From assembly GCF_020711195.1 (NCBI RefSeq), contig NZ_JAJFAT010000012.1, positions 1 through 64,000 on the forward strand: a stretch of DNA of 64,000 bases. Direction: 5' to 3'. Made by a program: the position numbers and the translations under genes. Below are positions 54,700 to 63,362 of this stretch, one piece after another. Source of the DNA: Halanaerobium polyolivorans. Lineage in GTDB: Bacteria; Bacillota; Halanaerobiia; Halanaerobiales; Halanaerobiaceae. Position 1 is the first letter of the stretch; every line of letters begins with the position of its first letter. Under the pieces are notes generated by a model, which was given only the letters and a program-made list of their open reading frames with translations, made no database searches and was not told the origin of the DNA.

Positions 54700-55308
54700 C
54701 TAATTAATTCTTAATATTTCAGGTTTGTTTTTTAATAAAAAAGAGATAATTACAGCTGTTAAGCTGCCTTCTAATAGAGCTAGAGGAATATAAGATAATG
54801 AAATTACTATTGCTAATTCCCTAAATGATCCCTCTGTTATTATAAGCGCTGACATCAATAACAGAGCAGAACCAAGTACTGCAATAAAACCTGCTCCAAA
54901 GCCTGCAATAATTATTTTTTTTCCTTCTTTAGCTCTGCTTCCTGCTGTAATTCTAAAAAGCAAAAATGCTAAAAAGCCTGGTAAAGCTGTCAAAATAGTA
55001 TTTACACCAATCACTGTTAAACCTCCAAACTGAAATAAGACTGCCTGTAAAAATAATACCAACAAAAAAACAGGAAAAATCTTCCACCCTAAAATCACAC
55101 CACCAAATCCATTTAGAATTAAATGAACAGAAGTAGGTCCTAAAGGAAGATGAAGCAAAGAAGCAACAAAAAGAGCAGCTGATACTATTGCAGTCTTAGG
55201 AATATCTTCTTCATCCAATTTTTTAAGTCCATATGCTGATCCAACTGCAGCCCCGGCTGCTCCAGCTGCTAAAACAGGAGCTGAAAGAACACCTTCGGCT
55301 ATATGCAT
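54700..55308 (-). CDS. cbiM: Cobalt ECF transporter substrate-binding component
   Basis: 202-aa membrane protein that binds Co2+. The required N-terminal Met-His is present (MHIAEGVLSAPVL), with the other ligand His in GPTSVHLILNGFGG. Six to seven helices. No CbiN gene follows; two accessory genes do. GGAGG before the ATG. The B12 riboswitch upstream favours cobalt over nickel. Confidence 0.93.
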   Translation of the reverse strand: MHIAEGVLSAPVLAAGAAGAAVGSAYGLKKLDEEDIPKTAIVSAALFVASLLHLPLGPTSVHLILNGFGGVILGWKIFPVFLLVLFLQAVLFQFGGLTVIGVNTILTALPGFLAFLLFRITAGSRAKEGKKIIIAGFGAGFIAVLGSALLLMSALIITEGSFRELAIVISLSYIPLALLEGSLTAVIISFLLKNKPEILRIN

Positions 55309-55328
55309 TTTAAAACCTCCTAAAAAAA

Positions 55329-56156
55329 TTATTTTTTATTTATATATTCATGAATTCTAGCTTGAGCTTCTTTTGTATTTAAAGGCAAAGGACTGCTGTT
55401 AAGCTCAGGAAAATCACAAACAATCTGGCTTGCAGTACTTAAGCTGAGATTTGCCCTGGTTAGTAAAGATTTATTTTGAAGAAGCTCTCTTTTGCCTTGA
55501 GCCAATAATTTACCATCTTTTAAAATCAAGAGGTTTTCAGCCCATTGAGCTGCAAAATCTATGTCATGACTGACAATTATAAGGGTTTTACCTGCCTCAT
55601 GTAATTTATTTAAAATAGAAATCAAATTATCTTTTCCAGCTGGATCGAGAGCAGCTAATGGTTCATCAAAAACCATAATTTCAGGATCTACAGCTAAAAC
55701 TCCGGCAATAGCAACTTTTTTCTTCTGACCATAACTTAATTTGTAGGGAGCCTTATCTCTTAAATTAAAAATATTGAGTTTTTTTAAAACTTTTTCAATA
55801 GCCTTATCAACTTCATCTTGAGGAACCCTATTAAAATTTGTTAAACCAAAGGCTATATCCTCATAAACTGTTGGGCAGAAAACCTGATCATCAGGATCCT
55901 GCATAATTAAACCTACATTTTCTCGAATCCAGGCTTTATTTTTTTCATTAATGTACTGATTAGCTATTTTCAGTTCTCCCTCTTGAGGAAAAATCAAGGC
56001 ATTTAAGTGGAACATTAATGTTGTCTTGCCGGCTCCATTAGGACCTAGCACAACTGTTTTACTACCTTTGTTAATTTGAAAAGAAATTTCTTTAAGAGCC
56101 TTAGTACCATCATCATAACTATATGTTAAATTTTTTACTTCAATAATTGGCTGCAA
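55329..56156 (-). CDS. cbiO: Cobalt ECF transporter ATPase
   Basis: 275-aa ABC ATPase: Walker A LGPNGAGKTTLMFH, Q-loop GLIMQDPDDQVF, signature LSYGQKKKVAIAGVL, Walker B EIMVFDEPLAALD, switch His in IIVSHDIDFAAQ. TTG start after GAGGTGA. First gene after riboswitch 3, 21 bp before cbiM. Confidence 0.92.
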   Translation of the reverse strand: MQPIIEVKNLTYSYDDGTKALKEISFQINKGSKTVVLGPNGAGKTTLMFHLNALIFPQEGELKIANQYINEKNKAWIRENVGLIMQDPDDQVFCPTVYEDIAFGLTNFNRVPQDEVDKAIEKVLKKLNIFNLRDKAPYKLSYGQKKKVAIAGVLAVDPEIMVFDEPLAALDPAGKDNLISILNKLHEAGKTLIIVSHDIDFAAQWAENLLILKDGKLLAQGKRELLQNKSLLTRANLSLSTASQIVCDFPELNSSPLPLNTKEAQARIHEYINKK

Positions 56157-56187
56157 ATAATCACCTCAAATCTATAATTAAATTAAA

Positions 56188-56220
56188 TAAAAAAATCTGA
56201 CCTCAATAGTAAGATCAGAT
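56188..56220 (-). terminator. Riboswitch 3 terminator
   Basis: Minus strand ATCTGATC pairs with GGTCAGAT (one G-U), followed by seven T. The loop and 3' arm contain ATTGAGG, which can pair instead with CCTCAAT in a hairpin 50 bases upstream. Confidence 0.85.
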
Positions 56221-56250
56221 ACAGATAACAGCCGGACTTAAAATATAAAA

Positions 56251-56274
56251 CCTCAATCCACAGTAGATTGAGGG
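56251..56274 (-). promoter_or_regulatory. Competing hairpin in riboswitch 3 expression platform
   Basis: CCTCAATC and GATTGAGG form an 8-bp stem with a loop of 8. Its 5' arm on the minus strand is also complementary to ATTGAGG in the terminator region, so the two structures exclude each other. Confidence 0.55.
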
Positions 56275-56337
56275 AGTTTGAACATCCAGCTAATCACCTA
56301 CCTTCCTTGCCATCGAAGATATAGCAGGTATAATAAA

Positions 56338-56503
56338 CAGGTAGGTCTCCTGACTTCTGACATTTGAACTTAACCTTCCCTGAGTTTAAGGCTCAAGTGG
56401 TATTTAATAGTCCAAACTTAATTATCAGTTACAGTGGCGGGCCCGTTCAGGATTTACACCTGATTCCCTATTATCCTCTGACTGTGGTCAGAGGCACCTG
56501 TTA
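56338..56503 (-). ncRNA. Adenosylcobalamin riboswitch 3 (cbiOMQ operon)
   Basis: Minus strand: AGGTGCCTCTGACC start, AGGGAATCAGGTG, CGGGCCCGCCACTGTAACTG core, and 3' AGAAGTCAGGAGACCTACC. The spacing from aptamer to terminator (about 120 bases) is longer than in riboswitch 1. Confidence 0.95.
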
Positions 56504-56531
56504 ATTATATATTTAGTTTTATTGTCCTCAA
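56504..56531 (-). promoter_or_regulatory. Sigma-A promoter of the cbiOMQ operon
   Basis: Minus strand TTGAGG, 16 bp, TATAAT immediately before the riboswitch 5' end. The AT-rich stretch from 56532 to 57023 holds no convincing gene; it contains a 9-bp inverted repeat at 56664-56687, a second promoter-like pair at 56905-56932 and a doubtful 61-codon frame. Confidence 0.55.
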
Positions 56532-56904
56532 TATGTAATATTCTTCATTAAAATAATAATTCCTGCCTGCAATTTTAATTTATTAGAATTTTTAAAAATT
56601 TTGCAACTAGTTCTATAGATCACAAAATTGATAAAAACTCTTTATTTTTAAACATTCTTGACTATTCTTTTTCATTATAAAAAGAATATAATAATATTTC
56701 TAAATTATAATTATTGGAGTTCATCCAAAAAACAAGCACATCCGGTTTTCTGCCGATAAATCCTATAACAAATATTAACTAGAAAAAAAGGAGTAATGCC
56801 CAATTTTCTCGAAATCAATAATAGAATTAAAAAGATAACGTCAAATAAAATATGATAGTTACCATAAAATGTAAGCAAATAGTAATAGAGAACCACTAAT
56901 TATG

Positions 56905-56932
56905 ATTATAATGAAAATGATAGAAAAGTCAA
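56905..56932 (-). promoter_or_regulatory. Promoter-like pair in the gap before the transposase gene
   Basis: Minus strand TTGACT, 16 bp, TATAAT. The only frame behind it (56711-56896) would start within 10 bases of the -10 box, so the purpose is unclear; it might add transcription into the cbiOMQ leader. Confidence 0.4.
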
Positions 56933-56937
56933 AAGTT

Positions 56938-58454
56938 TGAAGTTGTAAATAATTCTAAAAAATGGTATTTGGTAATTATAAATATCCAAAAGAATTTAGT
57001 CTGTTTTTCAAAAAACTATCTATTTACTGATCAGTTTTGCTGATCCACTTGATGAGATGAGCCCAGGATTCAATAGGTTGACCTCTTGAGCCCTCTACTA
57101 TCAGCGGTGGTTTATCATCAAAAGAACTATGAGGTTTTAAATAGTTGAAATAAAGCTGATATAGAGTGATATGTGAAAGAGCACCATCAAAAGAACTAAA
57201 GCTTTTATGACGCTTGTAATGAGCTTTATAAGTACCGAAAAACCTTTCGATGATGTTTTTATAGGGTCTGTAGACTTCATCTGAATTATCATAATCAGTA
57301 AAAAGGCCTTTGACCTGTCGGTGATCTATATCAGTTTTAAAAAAGATTTTGGCAGCATGCACAGCAGCTCTATAAATTGGAGCCATATCTGAAACTAAGA
57401 CAAAATCTTGACACTGGTATTGGTCAATAATTCTTTTGAGGATGGTAATTGCTCCTTTAGCATCTCTGTGTTCAGAGAGATGCTGAGCAATAACACAGCC
57501 ATTTTTACCATCGATGGCGGTAAAGAGATAATGCCAGCTGCCTTTGATTTTAACATATGTTTCATCAACAGCAACAATACCAGATAAAGGGAGATCAAGG
57601 TCATTGATCTTAGGACCAAGTCTGTAGGCTAAAGAGACAGTCCAGTTCTGAATGGTTTGAGCTGAAGGTGAAACATCATAAGCAAGCTTAAGAGCTCTTT
57701 TAGTCTGTCTTAAAGAAAGTCCAAGGCCGACATAAAAGTCCATAGCTTTGGAGATGATAAAGTTTCCATAGTGAGAGTGATCAAGATTAACAGGTTTTTT
57801 ATCAGGCCTTGAAACTTCAAGATCATCGACATCAAAGTCATAAGCTCTATAGCGATAACGCTTATGTTCATTTTGCCATTTGTCACATTCATCATTGCGG
57901 CATTTATACTTGGTAAAATGCTTGCGTTCCTTTTCTTTAGAAAGAGCGTAGCCGCAAAAAGGGCAGCGGTAGGTGGGATGGTTCTTGGGTCTTTCATTAG
58001 GGTTTTCAGGAGCCCACTGATGATTACAGACTTTACATTGGAACTTTTGATAACCATCTGAATCATGGCCAAAACTGTAGAGATATTCTTTTGGAGCGCC
58101 GCATTTAGAGCATCCTTCAACATCTACAGTTAAGGGTTTGCGTCTGTTAACTGGTTTGATTGATTCACCTTTTTCTCTGGCTTCAGCTATAATTTCCTGA
58201 TAATCAGGATTATTATACTCGATATCAGGTAGTGGATCATCAAAACTGTTGAATTTGGTATAACTAGCATCAAGTTTTTTCTTGGGTACAAAGTCAACGT
58301 GAAAAAGCACTGAAAAATAGAGATAGATATTAACGATAATTTTCATGATAAATTCAAGCAGGAAATTAGTTGTTTTTCGAGAAATCATAACTTAGGATCC
58401 CTTCCTTTCTGGGTGTAGTAGGTTGTGACTTCTCAATTACTATTTACGAGCTCA
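56938..58454. mobile_element. Possible insertion sequence around the transposase gene (ends uncertain)
   Basis: TGAAGTTGTAAAT at 56938-56950 and ATTTACGAGCTCA at 58442-58454 are inverted matches at 10 of 13 positions. No target-site duplication is visible next to them, so these ends are only a suggestion. The transposase itself is clear. Confidence 0.3.
57024..58388 (-). CDS. IS6/IS240-like DDE transposase with zinc ribbons
   Basis: 454-aa intact transposase. Two Cys clusters in the N-terminal half (CSKCGAPKEYL with CKVCNHQW; CPFCGYAL with CRNDECDKW) look like zinc ribbons. The DDE domain has Asp in IVAVDETYVKIKGSWHY, Asp in LVSDMAPIYRAA and Glu in IIERFFGTYKAHYKRHK. No frameshift or stop, so it could be active. 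The start is the ATG at 58388 with GGAAGG about 12 bases upstream; an ATG at codon 15 is also possible. Family placement among IS6-type DDE domains is from motif spacing. It separates the cobalamin region from the NikR region. Confidence 0.85.
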   Translation of the reverse strand: MISRKTTNFLLEFIMKIIVNIYLYFSVLFHVDFVPKKKLDASYTKFNSFDDPLPDIEYNNPDYQEIIAEAREKGESIKPVNRRKPLTVDVEGCSKCGAPKEYLYSFGHDSDGYQKFQCKVCNHQWAPENPNERPKNHPTYRCPFCGYALSKEKERKHFTKYKCRNDECDKWQNEHKRYRYRAYDFDVDDLEVSRPDKKPVNLDHSHYGNFIISKAMDFYVGLGLSLRQTKRALKLAYDVSPSAQTIQNWTVSLAYRLGPKINDLDLPLSGIVAVDETYVKIKGSWHYLFTAIDGKNGCVIAQHLSEHRDAKGAITILKRIIDQYQCQDFVLVSDMAPIYRAAVHAAKIFFKTDIDHRQVKGLFTDYDNSDEVYRPYKNIIERFFGTYKAHYKRHKSFSSFDGALSHITLYQLYFNYLKPHSSFDDKPPLIVEGSRGQPIESWAHLIKWISKTDQ

Positions 58455-58571
58455 GGGGGAGGGATTCCTGCATTTTATATAGATTCCTAACCTGACAACT
58501 ATGATAACTATTTATATTTTTAAAAAAACATTTAGATTTGACGTTACGATTAAAAATTAAGGAGGAAAATT

Positions 58572-59333
58572 ATGAAAAGTAAAATTACTTTTGCTAAAGT
58601 TGCCAACAGTATTGCTTTCTTTTTAACAATTCTTATTAATTTTTTAGCAAACTATCTACCAATAAATAATATATCTACAGGAGAAGTTTCTGCAAATTAT
58701 CAAAACCCCTTTACACCAGCCGGTTTTACCTTTTCTATCTGGGGGTTAATTTATCTTCTCTTATTATTATTTATAATTTACCAATTTTCAAACAATGGTG
58801 AAATAAAAGAAAAATTTTCGCCTGGCCCTTATTTTGTTTTAGCCTCACTGGCCAATATAACCTGGTTATTTCTCTGGCATTATCATTATATTTACCTTTC
58901 AATGCTGGTTATATTAATTTTACCTTTATCTTTATTTCAAATTTTTAAAAGAATCCATAATTACAGTAATTATTCAGTTAAAGAATATCTTGCTATAAAA
59001 CTACCTTTCAGTATTTATACTGCCTGGGTATTTATTGCATCTCTTGCTAATTTAATGGTTAGTTTAGTATATTTTAAATCTGATTGGCCTGCTAATTTTT
59101 TAGTTATTTCAACTATTGCAGCTATTTTACTGGGATTATATCTGACAATAATTATTTTAGATAAATATCAAAATATTGCATTTTCTTTAGTTATTGTCTG
59201 GGCATATTCAGGAATTATTGCCGCTCAATTATCTAGCCATCAGTCTGCCTTAGTTGTTATTACTACAGCAGTCCTATCTATAATCATAATTACAGTAAAA
59301 ATAATAGCACTAATTTTTAATAATTTTAGTTAA
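58572..59333 (+). CDS. TspO/MBR-related membrane protein
   Basis: 253-aa integral membrane protein with about seven hydrophobic helices. [19 protein letters not shown] near residue 50 is the typical motif of this TspO-like group, followed by [16 protein letters not shown] and [16 protein letters not shown]. True TspO proteins have five helices and bind porphyrins; this longer type is less studied. AAGGAGG before the ATG. It lies alone on the plus strand and its end overlaps the end of the FmdE-type gene by 4 bases. Confidence 0.65.
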   Translation: MKSKITFAKVANSIAFFLTILINFLANYLPINNISTGEVSANYQNPFTPAGFTFSIWGLIYLLLLLFIIYQFSNNGEIKEKFSPGPYFVLASLANITWLFLWHYHYIYLSMLVILILPLSLFQIFKRIHNYSNYSVKEYLAIKLPFSIYTAWVFIASLANLMVSLVYFKSDWPANFLVISTIAAILLGLYLTIIILDKYQNIAFSLVIVWAYSGIIAAQLSSHQSALVVITTAVLSIIIITVKIIALIFNNFS

Positions 59334-60412
59334 TTGTTTTTTATAATTAATCCACTTCCATCAAGCTGCATATATTCTGCTTGAGCACAACTTTTACAAT
59401 AAATTTTTTCTTCTTTTTCTACTGCTTTAGCTGCCATTATCTTTTCTTTACACTGGCTGCAGTACTTATCTTCAAAAATTGGAGCATAATCTGGAATATC
59501 AATTTCAATATCTTCTTCTATTTTAAAATATTTCGCTGGTTCTTCTTCAATAATCTCAAAGGCAATTTTTTGCCAGAGCTCTTTTAATTCTTTTTCTTCA
59601 GCTCTGCTGCCTTCTCTTCTGGCAACAACTTTTTCAAACAGTTCTTTTGCTGCTGGATAATCTTTTTCTAAAAAATCATTATTAGACAGATAATAGCGGA
59701 GATTTTTACCTTCTCTGCTGACAAAAGTTACTGCTGTTTTACCAATATCTCTATAGATTAAAGCATTATTGCCAAAGGTAGCTCCACTTACAAATTGTAT
59801 TCCATCACTAAAACAGCTATTTGTTTCTAAAACTGCCAGTAATTTTTCCATCCCAGCATCAGCGGCTTCCATTTTGTTTAAAGCATCAACTCCAGCTAAT
59901 ACTCCTAAGGCAAGATAGGGGCAATAATGACCGTGTAATTCTCCAGCTTTTAGTAAAAGCTCATCTATATTTTGATATCTAATCATCTTTTCTACTTTAT
60001 AGCGAGGATTATTTTTTTGTAATGACATAGATGCTTCATCCATAAAAGATGCATAAGGCTTAATATCTACAACCGGAGTTCCATCTATGGCATCAAGACC
60101 ATATACATATAGTTTGTTGCCTTCCCTTTTTAAGAGCTCTACAGTTGTAATTCCAATTCCACTGGGTCTACGAGGACTTCGAGAAGCAAAAAGTCCTTTT
60201 TCTCCCCCGATTCTTCTCTTACTAATTAAGTCATATCCTTCTGATTTATGAAAATAAAATAAAATCTGCAGATATTCATGTGCTTCGATTCCATATAGAC
60301 CATCTAGAAATTCTTCTTTTACTTCAATTACGCTTTCACTTTTCTTCATTTTGTCAGGCCCAATCGGCTCTTTATATTTGCTTTTAACTTTTGCAATCTC
60401 GGTTAAATTCAC
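59330..60412 (-). CDS. TrmO/TsaA-FmdE fusion protein with C-terminal zinc ribbon
   Basis: 360 aa in three parts. Residues 1-130 match the TsaA/TrmO (VirR) beta-barrel: [30 protein letters not shown] and [16 protein letters not shown]. Residues 145-300 match Fmd[17 protein letters not shown], an [20 protein letters not shown] motif with Cys, and a Lys/Arg-rich end. Residues 320-345 form a zinc ribbon ([16 protein letters not shown]). FmdE-type proteins are linked to molybdenum/tungsten and metal-cofactor handling but have no settled function. GTG start after AAAGGTGGG. It is the last gene of the NikR-led unit, 26 bp after the ABC ATPase gene. Confidence 0.8.
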   Translation of the reverse strand: MNLTEIAKVKSKYKEPIGPDKMKKSESVIEVKEEFLDGLYGIEAHEYLQILFYFHKSEGYDLISKRRIGGEKGLFASRSPRRPSGIGITTVELLKREGNKLYVYGLDAIDGTPVVDIKPYASFMDEASMSLQKNNPRYKVEKMIRYQNIDELLLKAGELHGHYCPYLALGVLAGVDALNKMEAADAGMEKLLAVLETNSCFSDGIQFVSGATFGNNALIYRDIGKTAVTFVSREGKNLRYYLSNNDFLEKDYPAAKELFEKVVARREGSRAEEKELKELWQKIAFEIIEEEPAKYFKIEEDIEIDIPDYAPIFEDKYCSQCKEKIMAAKAVEKEEKIYCKSCAQAEYMQLDGSGLIIKNN

Positions 60413-60438
60413 TCTATCCCACCTTTTATTTGTTAATA

Positions 60439-61200
60439 TTATACAACAACTCTTTCTGGTATTATAACCTGGCTGCCATTGTGTTCTTTTAGACTAACCT
60501 CTACTCCATAAACAGTATTGATTTTGGCAGCAGATAAAGAATTTTTGTCACCATCAGAGTAGATTTTCCCATCTTTAAGCATAATAATTCTATCACTAAA
60601 ACGACTTACAAGAGAAAGGTCATGCATGGTAACTACTGCAGTTTTGCCTTTATCAACCTCAGCTTGAATAAGCTCAAATATTTCAAGTTGATGTTTTAAA
60701 TCAAGATTATTTGTAGGTTCATCCAATAAAATCAGATCAGCCTGCTGGGCCATCATCCGGCCTATAAAGACTTTTTGTTTTTGCCCTCCACTTAAATTAT
60801 TTATATTTGTACAAGAAAAATCACCTAAATCAAGTTTAGCTATTACTTCTGCAGTAATTTCTTTATCTTTTTGACTGGCCCTCCAGCTGCTGTGTGATTT
60901 TCTTCCCATCAAAATAGTTTCAAAAACTGTTAGGGGGAAACTGTAATTTTCCAGCTGTGGTATATAAGCAATAATTTCTGCCAGCTCATTTTTGCTGTAA
61001 GAAAGCAAATCTTTAGCCTTTATTTTGATATTGCCCTGTTCTACTTTTAAATATGAATTTATGCATTTTAAAATAGTACTTTTACCTGAGCCATTAGGGC
61101 CAATTAAGGTGATTAATTCTCCCTTTTGAGCAGTAAAGTTAATATTTTTTAGCACTTCTTCTCTACTATAACTAAAGCTTAAATTTTCAACTTTTAGCAT
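60439..61200 (-). CDS. FecCD-type ABC importer ATPase (NikR-linked)
   Basis: About 253-aa ATPase of the FepC/BtuD type: Walker A IGPNGSGKSTILK, signature LSGGQKQKVFIGRMM, Walker B LILLDEPTNNLD, switch His in VVTMHDLSLVSRF. The codons TTG-GTG-ATG at 61206-61198 all could start it; the ATG shares one base with the permease stop, while the GTG has the best distance from GGAGG. Paralogue of btuD. Substrate inferred from the NikR context: nickel, cobalt or a metallophore complex. Confidence 0.85.
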   Translation of the reverse strand: MLKVENLSFSYSREEVLKNINFTAQKGELITLIGPNGSGKSTILKCINSYLKVEQGNIKIKAKDLLSYSKNELAEIIAYIPQLENYSFPLTVFETILMGRKSHSSWRASQKDKEITAEVIAKLDLGDFSCTNINNLSGGQKQKVFIGRMMAQQADLILLDEPTNNLDLKHQLEIFELIQAEVDKGKTAVVTMHDLSLVSRFSDRIIMLKDGKIYSDGDKNSLSAAKINTVYGVEVSLKEHNGSQVIIPERVVV

Positions 61201-62276
61201 CACCAATACTGCCTCCCTTTTATAACAAGATAGATAAAGAGTGGTGCTCCTAAAAATGCAGTTAAAACCCCAACCGGTAAAACCACCGGCCTAAAAGCTG
61301 TTCTGGCCAGATTATCAGATATTATTAAAAGCAGTCCCCCAGCAAGAGCTGAGTTGATAAAAAGTTGTCTCTGACTACCAACCGCTATTTTTCTGATAAT
61401 ATGTGGGGTTACCAGGCCAATAAAACCGATAATACCAACAAAAGAAATGATTACTGCAGTTAATATAGAAGCAGCTGTCATTGCCGTTAAACGCAGTTTA
61501 GCAGAATCTACTCCTAAACTTGAGGCAACCTCATCACCGGCATTCAAAATACTGTAATCCCAGCTCTGATAAATAAAATAGGCTGTAATTATAATAAAAA
61601 CTATTGTTATAATCAACAGCTGATTCCAAGTCGTTCTGCCTGGATCACCAAAAGTCCAATAAATAACTGAAGCTAGTTCCAGGTCATCAGCAAAAAACTG
61701 TAAAGCTGTAGTCCCAGCTGTAAAAAGAGATGAAAGAGCTATACCTGCTAAAACAATTGTTTCAGCTGTTGCCCTATTCTGTCTGCTGATAAATAGTACA
61801 ATTACAACAGCAATCTGAGAAAATAAAAATGCTGCTGCTGAAGGTAAATATACTCCTTCTAAAAAAGCAAAATTTTCAATTACTGCAGAAAAATCAAGTA
61901 CAACTATAGAAAAAGCTGCTCCAAATGCTGCTGCATGAGAAATTCCCAAAGTAAATGGAGAGGCAAGAGGATTTTTTAAAATACACTGCATTACTGCCCC
62001 GGATAGGGCCAGTCCCATTCCAGCAATTAAAGAGGTCAAAATTGAAGGCAATCTAATATTCCAGATGATATTATAAACCATTCCTCTGCTCCCACTAAAA
62101 ATAACCCTGTAAATATCACGCCATTCAATTTGGGCTGAACCTATGAAAAGACTATATATTGCTGCTGCAGTTATCAATATTATTAAAGTAAAAGTAAGTA
62201 GATATATTTTTTTATTATTTTCCTGCTGTTCAGCTAATATTCTTTTTTTCTCCTTATCACAAAATTCTCTACTCAT
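61200..62276 (-). CDS. FecCD-type ABC importer permease (NikR-linked)
   Basis: 358-aa permease with about ten helices: IRLPSILTSLIAGMGLALSG, LKNPLASPFTLGISHAAAFG, GFIGLVTPHIIRKIAVGSQR, LPVGVLTAFLGAPLFIYL. A long charged N-terminus (about 25 residues) precedes the first helix. AGAGG before the ATG. Closely similar in layout to btuC at 23.4-24.5 kb but with clear sequence differences. Confidence 0.87.
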   Translation of the reverse strand: MSREFCDKEKKRILAEQQENNKKIYLLTFTLIILITAAAIYSLFIGSAQIEWRDIYRVIFSGSRGMVYNIIWNIRLPSILTSLIAGMGLALSGAVMQCILKNPLASPFTLGISHAAAFGAAFSIVVLDFSAVIENFAFLEGVYLPSAAAFLFSQIAVVIVLFISRQNRATAETIVLAGIALSSLFTAGTTALQFFADDLELASVIYWTFGDPGRTTWNQLLIITIVFIIITAYFIYQSWDYSILNAGDEVASSLGVDSAKLRLTAMTAASILTAVIISFVGIIGFIGLVTPHIIRKIAVGSQRQLFINSALAGGLLLIISDNLARTAFRPVVLPVGVLTAFLGAPLFIYLVIKGRQYW

Positions 62277-62288
62277 ATTATAGCCTCT

Positions 62289-63362
62289 TTAATCAAAACT
62301 TATATTTTTAAATCCACCAAATATTTCTGCCATATCTTGATAGACTTTCTCGCCAAGAAAAAATTGATAAATCTCATCTGCTTTTTCTGCTGGATCTTCT
62401 TCAATAAAGTCAGGCCCAAAGATTACCTGAGCAATATAATAAGCATCTGCCAGTACAGTAGCAAAGTTTGTAGTATAGTGATTATATGGAAGTACGCCAT
62501 ATAAATTATTATTAGTTACTGCTTGTAAATAAGCATATTCAGCTCTATTTAGATCATTTTTGACTAATTCCATTCCACCCTGATCAATAAATATGATCTC
62601 TGGATCTTTAAGTAAAAGTTCTTCTCCACTAATAAATATATTGCTTTTATCACCCTGCTGAAATACATTTTCTAAATCTAGATATTGAAAGGGAAGATAA
62701 TTAGTTTCGGTTGATCTAATTCCTTGTGCTCCTCGGTGTCCAATTCCTCCTATATAAAGCTTTTTCTCTTTTAAGCTCTGATCAAAATCTGCAGCTCTAT
62801 TTATAAGATCATTTTTATATTCCTGATATTTATTAATTACTTCCTCAGCTCTTTTTTCTCTATTTAAAAGTGGAGCTAAAAAATTTAAAGCCTCAGTTAA
62901 TTCTTTTTCACTCATTGAACCTGCTGACTCATCATTAATTAATACAAGGGGAATAGAAGTTTTAGCAGCAAGATTATCTGCTTCTGTTTTAGATAAATAG
63001 GAAGCGATAATTAAATCAGGCTCTGCTGCAGCTATTAATTCTGCATCTCCACCAAATTGAGGACCGATTACAGCTAAATCTCTCAGTTCAGCTTTAGCAA
63101 TATTATAAGGTCTATTATTATCTCTTCTTTCAAATTCTTCAATACCAATAACCATCGAATCTGCTTCTAAATAAACTACCAGTCTCAAAGCTCCAGGGCC
63201 TACTGCAATAATTTCTTCAATCTCTTCTGGAATCATAACCTCTCTACCAGCTAGATCGGTAACAGCTGCCCCAAAAATATTAGGGCTGAACATAAAACAA
63301 AAGAAAATAAATAATAATAAAATTGATAGCTTTCTTTGCTTATTGATGAAGTCTTTAAGCAT
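62289..63362 (-). CDS. Periplasmic metal/metallophore-binding protein (BtuF/FecB fold)
   Basis: About 357-aa class III solute-binding protein. Signal peptide with core LSILLLFIFFCFMF, cut near NIFGAAV. VTDLAGREVMIPEEIEEIIAV opens the mature chain; AVGPGALRLVVYLEADSMV and GGIGHRGAQGIRSTETNYLP are marked family features, and HYTTNFATVLADAYYIAQ lies near the end. The GPGALR type is often found with FmdE genes in anaerobes (from memory). Start: ATG at 63362 after AGGTGG, overlapping the nikR end by 8 bases. Confidence 0.82.
   Translation of the reverse strand: MLKDFINKQRKLSILLLFIFFCFMFSPNIFGAAVTDLAGREVMIPEEIEEIIAVGPGALRLVVYLEADSMVIGIEEFERRDNNRPYNIAKAELRDLAVIGPQFGGDAELIAAAEPDLIIASYLSKTEADNLAAKTSIPLVLINDESAGSMSEKELTEALNFLAPLLNREKRAEEVINKYQEYKNDLINRAADFDQSLKEKKLYIGGIGHRGAQGIRSTETNYLPFQYLDLENVFQQGDKSNIFISGEELLLKDPEIIFIDQGGMELVKNDLNRAEYAYLQAVTNNNLYGVLPYNHYTTNFATVLADAYYIAQVIFGPDFIEEDPAEKADEIYQFFLGEKVYQDMAEIFGGFKNISFD

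Noticed and set aside
56664-56687. ATTCTTTTT/AAAAAGAAT perfect inverted repeat
   Set aside because: AT-only arms in an AT-rich gap and no gene placed to be controlled; it does not match Fur, PerR or Zur boxes well.
56711-56896. 61-codon minus-strand frame with one or two hydrophobic segments and a Cys-rich end (TGCACF)
   Set aside because: The GTG start lies within 10 bases of a promoter -10 box and has no ribosome site; I see no recognisable family. Could be a gene remnant by the insertion sequence, but not supported as a gene.
57710-58123. 137-codon frame inside the transposase gene
   Set aside because: Same strand but another frame of the transposase; its Met/Ile/Leu-rich content and lack of motifs mark it as a shadow.
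60439-63362. Second cobalamin importer
   Set aside because: No AdoCbl riboswitch in front; nikR and its putative operator head the unit, so nickel or a metallophore is more likely.
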